A stretch of 7,548 nucleotides of DNA from a bacterium (GTDB lineage Bacteria > Bacillota > Clostridia > Oscillospirales > Acutalibacteraceae): positions 1 to 7,548 of the forward strand of contig JAHKXX010000197.1 of assembly GCA_020627425.1 (NCBI GenBank), in the 5' to 3' direction. Both the position numbers and the translations under genes were made by a program. The notes beneath the pieces are model-generated. The model had not been told where the DNA came from and searched no databases. It saw only the letters and a list, made by a program, of their open reading frames with translations. Positions 5,601 through 7,548 of the stretch are shown piece by piece. Every line of letters starts with the position of its first letter. Position 1 is the first letter of the stretch.

Positions 5601-7548
5601 ATCAGGTTTGTTGATGAAAGCAATAATGTGCAGAGTGATCTGACCATACACAAAGAAAAAGGCTCCGAAGTCAGATTCAGATTTGAAAAGAATGACTGTC
5701 ATGATGTCCTCAGCGTTCTGGACGCCGAGGGAGAGAAGCTTAGCATAACCAAGGTATCGGATAACATATACAGCTTTGTTATGCCGGACCGTAATGTTGA
5801 AATTAACTTCACTCAGAGTGAAACCGAGATCCACGACTACGTAAACGGAATCTGCTCAGCATGCGGCGATTACCAGCCCGCTGTACTGAACAGCGACGGT
5901 AATTACGAAATAGGTAACGCAGGTAATTTCCTGTGGTATGCTGCTCTTGTAAATGATGAGCACGACCACGCAGTATTTGATACCCGTGATACCGATGCGA
6001 ATGCGGTACTTGTGGATGATATTGATCTGGAAAACAGAATGTTCACCAATATCGGCAAATTTACCAGCGGAGCTGTCGCTGCAAGTGAGGACAGATACAC
6101 AGGCTCCTTCGATGGTCAGGGTCATACCATCAAAAACTTCTTCTCAGACGGAACATATAATCATTGGGGTATCTTCGGTATGTCTTATTGCAGACTTAAA
6201 AATCTTACTGTCAAAGGTAAGTTTGTATTGACTGAAGATGAATTATTGGACGAAGATACTATGCTCGCTATTGTGGCATACGCAGGAGTCGGCTCCGAGA
6301 TATCGGATGTCACAAGCTATCTTGAATTCACAAACAATGTAAACAACGCAGAACTGATCGGTGGTATCGTTGGCGTCGGAATGGGCTCCATGAACATACA
6401 GCGTTGTGTATTTGCAGGCAGCATCGAAAGCACCGATGGAGAACAGAGATGGATAGGCGGAATTTTCGGTGATATAGGCAATAACAACGTGATAAAAGAT
6501 TGTGCAAACATCGGTACAATAAATGTCAGAAACGGTAAAGCAGGCGGTATCGGCGGTGTTATTGAGATGGGAGAAAACAGCCTTTCTGACTGCTATAACT
6601 ACGGCAATGTATCATCCTATGATGATGCGGGAGATATTACGGCATCATCATCAGCAAAGACAAAGCTCAGCAACTGTTATCACCTGGGAGATACAGATGA
6701 AAACAACAGCGACTTAAGCGCCGCTAAAGCCGAAAGGTTCAGCTCCGGAGAAATCGGATACAAGCTCAACCACAATGTAACAGACGGCACACAGGTCTGG
6801 TATCAGAATATCGACAACGGCGAAACACCCGATAACTATCCCCTCCCCGACAAAACAAGAGGCACGATATACTTTGTCGAAGCTGAAAACCGCTATTCAA
6901 ACTATCCGGACGGTAAAGCACCCCAGCCGAAACCGGAAAAAGTAAGCATAAGTATTGACACTGATAAATTCATCTATGACGAAAACGGAATAGCAACCTC
7001 ATACCTTACCTTTGACAGCACGGGAGCATCCGATCCCATTACCGCTGATCAGAATACTGAGGTAGTTATCCGCTATACGACAGATGAAAAACACGTTCTT
7101 AAAACCATAAAAGCAATTGGTCAGACCTCCGGTAATGAAACGGAGCTTGCTATCGGTGACGGTACTGTCATATGCCCGGTAGCTGATGAAGATATCCTTA
7201 TCGTTCCCTCGTTTGAAGAGATGACCCTGCCTGTTGAACCAGTTAAAAAGGGTATCAGCACCTATGAGGAGCTTGTAGAATTTGCAAGTAACGTAAACAG
7301 CAACAATGCCGAATACGGAAATGCAAATGTATGGCTTGAAAACAATATTACAGCTCCCGATGACAGCAAATGGACACAGGGTATCGGTACTGACGGCGCT
7401 CCCTTTAACGGCACCTTCGACGGCAAGGGATATTGTATCCTCGGTCTGAATATCGACATCAAGGATCAGGGAGCCCTGTTCGGAGAGATCGGTGAAAACG
7501 GAGTAGTAAAAAACCTGGCTGTGATCGACTGCAATTATGAATCCATGA
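2580..7548 (+). CDS. Giant secreted multidomain protein with InlB-type repeats and GLUG-like modules (partial, runs off right edge)
   Basis: One frame stays open for 1656 codons to the window end. The ATG at 2580 follows AAAGGAG by 9 bases. Residues 1-38 are a signal peptide: basic MKPKVSRMGKK, a hydrophobic core, and a likely cut after ANA (A38). Residues about 60-155 are helical, with a probable coiled coil around MNAKLDKISAMM (106-117). Residues about 155-577 are unrecognised and rich in Tyr, Asn and Asp. Residues about 578-712 look beta-rich. From 715 to 1078 come four units, three or four of them clearly InlB B-repeat-like, each ending near an F-x-MPD-like motif (M807, M897, M984, M1068). 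A CxxC linker HDYVNGICSACGDY (1085-1098) follows, then a GLUG-like module (about 1109-1430), a Pro/Lys linker (about 1447), a further degenerate beta unit, and a second module from about 1559. A surface adhesin or carbohydrate- or host-binding role is inferred from architecture; no catalytic motif was seen. The C-terminus, and so any LPxTG, dockerin or SLH anchor, lies outside. Confidence 0.9.
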   Translation, partial: MKPKVSRMGKKALSLITALSLSVMMFILPARTSLTANAGTVANLITGRWSAIALEYIERGTMRAIGSAAAHAENETIATILTTTKKFLGSPMSNTLADIKKMCAEMNAKLDKISAMMENNQNVLTAKLDAVTEQNLKDNYTAKKKELSDINDRYVKVISLFEDFNNKAQAVDLNDPQSINDLRLAYDSLNSIYETANGITTHTGLQFNFSDDVTGIASIISAYSPTYNVDDNISNNIAIDNKDGWGSRSNGPSMIDYYYDSIMYSDAFDHEVYGDMSAQFSYAAGIASNYLEAYSLYVSYAAQRIYEGNAEGITTERDKQRMVDNLWKDYDKASYIINRALVQMIDDYDSKLSGIMRGYDINTTIHYDNIKDSIEGSLQTNGKAWSDVQTSTKSKTSTRMQAYQLRPYGSTTAYALRKTNSSQPAVQIKDLSYYAFKYRVNTFPFYNNKCTGYSCDYYNLMRTASSSPTGWNPLSSTNQLNGLVNTKAFEKVFTTESKLCNFAEYLKEHGITNDLPKMDSSNPYALSKNYEWDYKGNGYIGNWDIDMKFYNITSLKKGSNMSESLFDMEDGIDDIKNEETSIFYTGEPQVAVYLTPGGQPAAEAAEFQYSAVDYKGNAVSAQSGRNVLKSGGTITLRVKPNDGKYIKNLRLCDRFVYDEDHSKGTLTQYISEDDALYRSDCGIYPDTDGYYTFKINVPFRDGSVVMELADVPTKIHSATLEESESVVDATKYYDADGGILTFGNMSGEKTIQANTGDPISVSVVSFTGYKCTGIEVKDSAGNQYTASPEDMSSYSPVHGQKLFSFTMPDTDVTVRAVYEEAYTVELSSDEHSSLSFINSTGTVDETTDVRSYETGETVKLKVSTSNGYCLSKVTISDYTNREYLSCKTDDETMSFKMPDGNVVVEAVSEKMDMNKYTASIREDSTDAIGFIDSEGNPCNVNSLQISVGDEVRFTSDFKKITIKDSTGRDIAYTALSDKTYSFIMPSYSVELSAEVYTASIAESSSGRIRFVDESNNVQSDLTIHKEKGSEVRFRFEKNDCHDVLSVLDAEGEKLSITKVSDNIYSFVMPDRNVEINFTQSETEIHDYVNGICSACGDYQPAVLNSDGNYEIGNAGNFLWYAALVNDEHDHAVFDTRDTDANAVLVDDIDLENRMFTNIGKFTSGAVAASEDRYTGSFDGQGHTIKNFFSDGTYNHWGIFGMSYCRLKNLTVKGKFVLTEDELLDEDTMLAIVAYAGVGSEISDVTSYLEFTNNVNNAELIGGIVGVGMGSMNIQRCVFAGSIESTDGEQRWIGGIFGDIGNNNVIKDCANIGTINVRNGKAGGIGGVIEMGENSLSDCYNYGNVSSYDDAGDITASSSAKTKLSNCYHLGDTDENNSDLSAAKAERFSSGEIGYKLNHNVTDGTQVWYQNIDNGETPDNYPLPDKTRGTIYFVEAENRYSNYPDGKAPQPKPEKVSISIDTDKFIYDENGIATSYLTFDSTGASDPITADQNTEVVIRYTTDEKHVLKTIKAIGQTSGNETELAIGDGTVICPVADEDILIVPSFEEMTLPVEPVKKGISTYEELVEFASNVNSNNAEYGNANVWLENNITAPDDSKWTQGIGTDGAPFNGTFDGKGYCILGLNIDIKDQGALFGEIGENGVVKNLAVIDCNYESM
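2871..3040 (+). other. Predicted helical / coiled-coil segment of the giant protein
   Basis: Residues about 98-153 read as an unbroken amphipathic helix with hydrophobics at heptad-like spacing (IKKMCAEMNAKLDKISAMM, then VLTAKLDAVTEQNLKDNY) and no proline or glycine. Comparable M-N-x-K-L-D-x-I segments occur near the N-terminus of some clostridial secreted proteins and in helical pore-forming toxins. No specific family can be assigned by eye. Confidence 0.55.
4722..5813 (+). repeat. Tandem protein repeats, InlB B-repeat-like (four units)
   Basis: Units begin near residues 715, 821, 915 and 995 and close with a Phe-x-Met-Pro-Asp type motif: FTMPDTDVTVRAVYEE (M807), FKMPDGNVVVEAV (M897), FIMPSYSVELSAEV (M984) and FVMPDRNVEINF (M1068). 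The closing motifs are 90, 87 and 84 residues apart. Units 3 and 4 also share their openings (KYTASIREDS and VYTASIAESS) and the following GFIDSEGN / RFVDESNN. This matches the divergent InlB B-repeat / bacterial repeat fold of Gram-positive surface proteins, a beta-rich stalk or spacer. DNA-level identity between the units is low, so the duplication is old. A more degenerate precursor may precede them near residue 698 (VPFRDGSVVMEL). Confidence 0.75.
5832..5880 (+). other. Short CxxC linker motif in the giant protein
   Basis: Residues 1085-1101 (HDYVNGICSACGDYQPA) form the H-x-Y-x-x-G-x-C-x-x-C-G pattern that often sits between modules of clostridial secreted proteins. The Cys pair and the His could bind a metal or form a disulfide. 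Here it separates the beta repeats from the first GLUG-like module. Confidence 0.55.
5904..6720 (+). repeat. GLUG-like module 1 of the giant protein
   Basis: Residues about 1109-1380 start with YEIGNAGNFLWYAALVN, continue through YTGSFDGQGHTIKNFF (F1177 begins FDGQGHTI) and HWGIFGMSYCRLKNLTVKG, then show three Gly-rich short repeats beginning IGGIVGVG (G1261), IGGIFGDIG (G1293) and AGGIGGVIE (G1322). Each is followed by a Cys-containing strand (IQRCVFAGSI, IKDCANIGTI, LSDCYNYGNV). Spacing of 29-32 residues suggests coils of a right-handed beta-helix. This is the pattern of GLUG-motif proteins, which are secreted or surface proteins, some linked to adhesion. Confidence 0.75.
7254..7548 (+). 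repeat. GLUG-like module 2 of the giant protein (partial)
   Basis: Residues 1559-1656 repeat the opening of module 1: ISTYEELVEFASNVN matches its entry helix, FNGTFDGKGYCILGLNI (F1613 begins FDGKGY) matches its FDGQGHTI strand, and QGALFGEIGENGVVKNLAV matches its WGIFG...LKNLTV strand. The two FDG motifs are 436 residues apart. The remaining coils lie beyond the window. Confidence 0.75.

Overview
The window looks like a piece of a Gram-positive anaerobe of the class Clostridia, most likely a gut or rumen Ruminococcus-like member of the Oscillospiraceae. This is an inference from three things: moderate GC content with standard-code genes and strong AAGGAG-type ribosome binding sites; a LytTR two-component system; and a giant secreted protein built of InlB-type repeats and GLUG-like modules, an architecture common in that group. 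No rRNA, tRNA, mobile element or CRISPR array was seen.

Layout. The left 2.4 kb is a tightly packed operon read leftward from about 2440: a ClC-family chloride channel or transporter (2373-1123), a LytTR response regulator (1142-432, overlapping the ClC stop by 20 bases), and the N-terminal membrane part of a probable sensor kinase (429 to the left edge, cut by the window; 2 bases after the regulator stop). The right 5 kb is one uninterrupted rightward reading frame from the ATG at 2580 to the window edge: 1656 codons with no stop. It encodes a signal peptide, a helix-rich region of unknown function, several InlB B-repeat-like beta units, a short Cys-x-x-Cys linker and GLUG-like modules. Both edge-truncated genes are easy to miss because they lack a stop in the window, so the reading frames were checked by hand.

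The 206-base divergent intergenic region (2374-2579) is the most informative stretch. It contains a good sigma-A-type promoter for the leftward operon, a weaker candidate for the giant gene, and between them a direct repeat (ACCATTCGT and ACCGTTTAT, 20 bases apart). The repeat fits the published LytTR binding consensus perfectly in one copy and with one mismatch in the other. A 9-base inverted repeat lies in the operon leader, just before the ClC ribosome binding site.

Working model (inference): the membrane sensor phosphorylates the LytTR regulator, which binds the shared intergenic site, controls the large secreted or surface protein and probably autoregulates its own operon. Co-transcription of a ClC protein with the two-component system suggests a link between anion or proton flux and the signal, but nothing in the sequence proves it.
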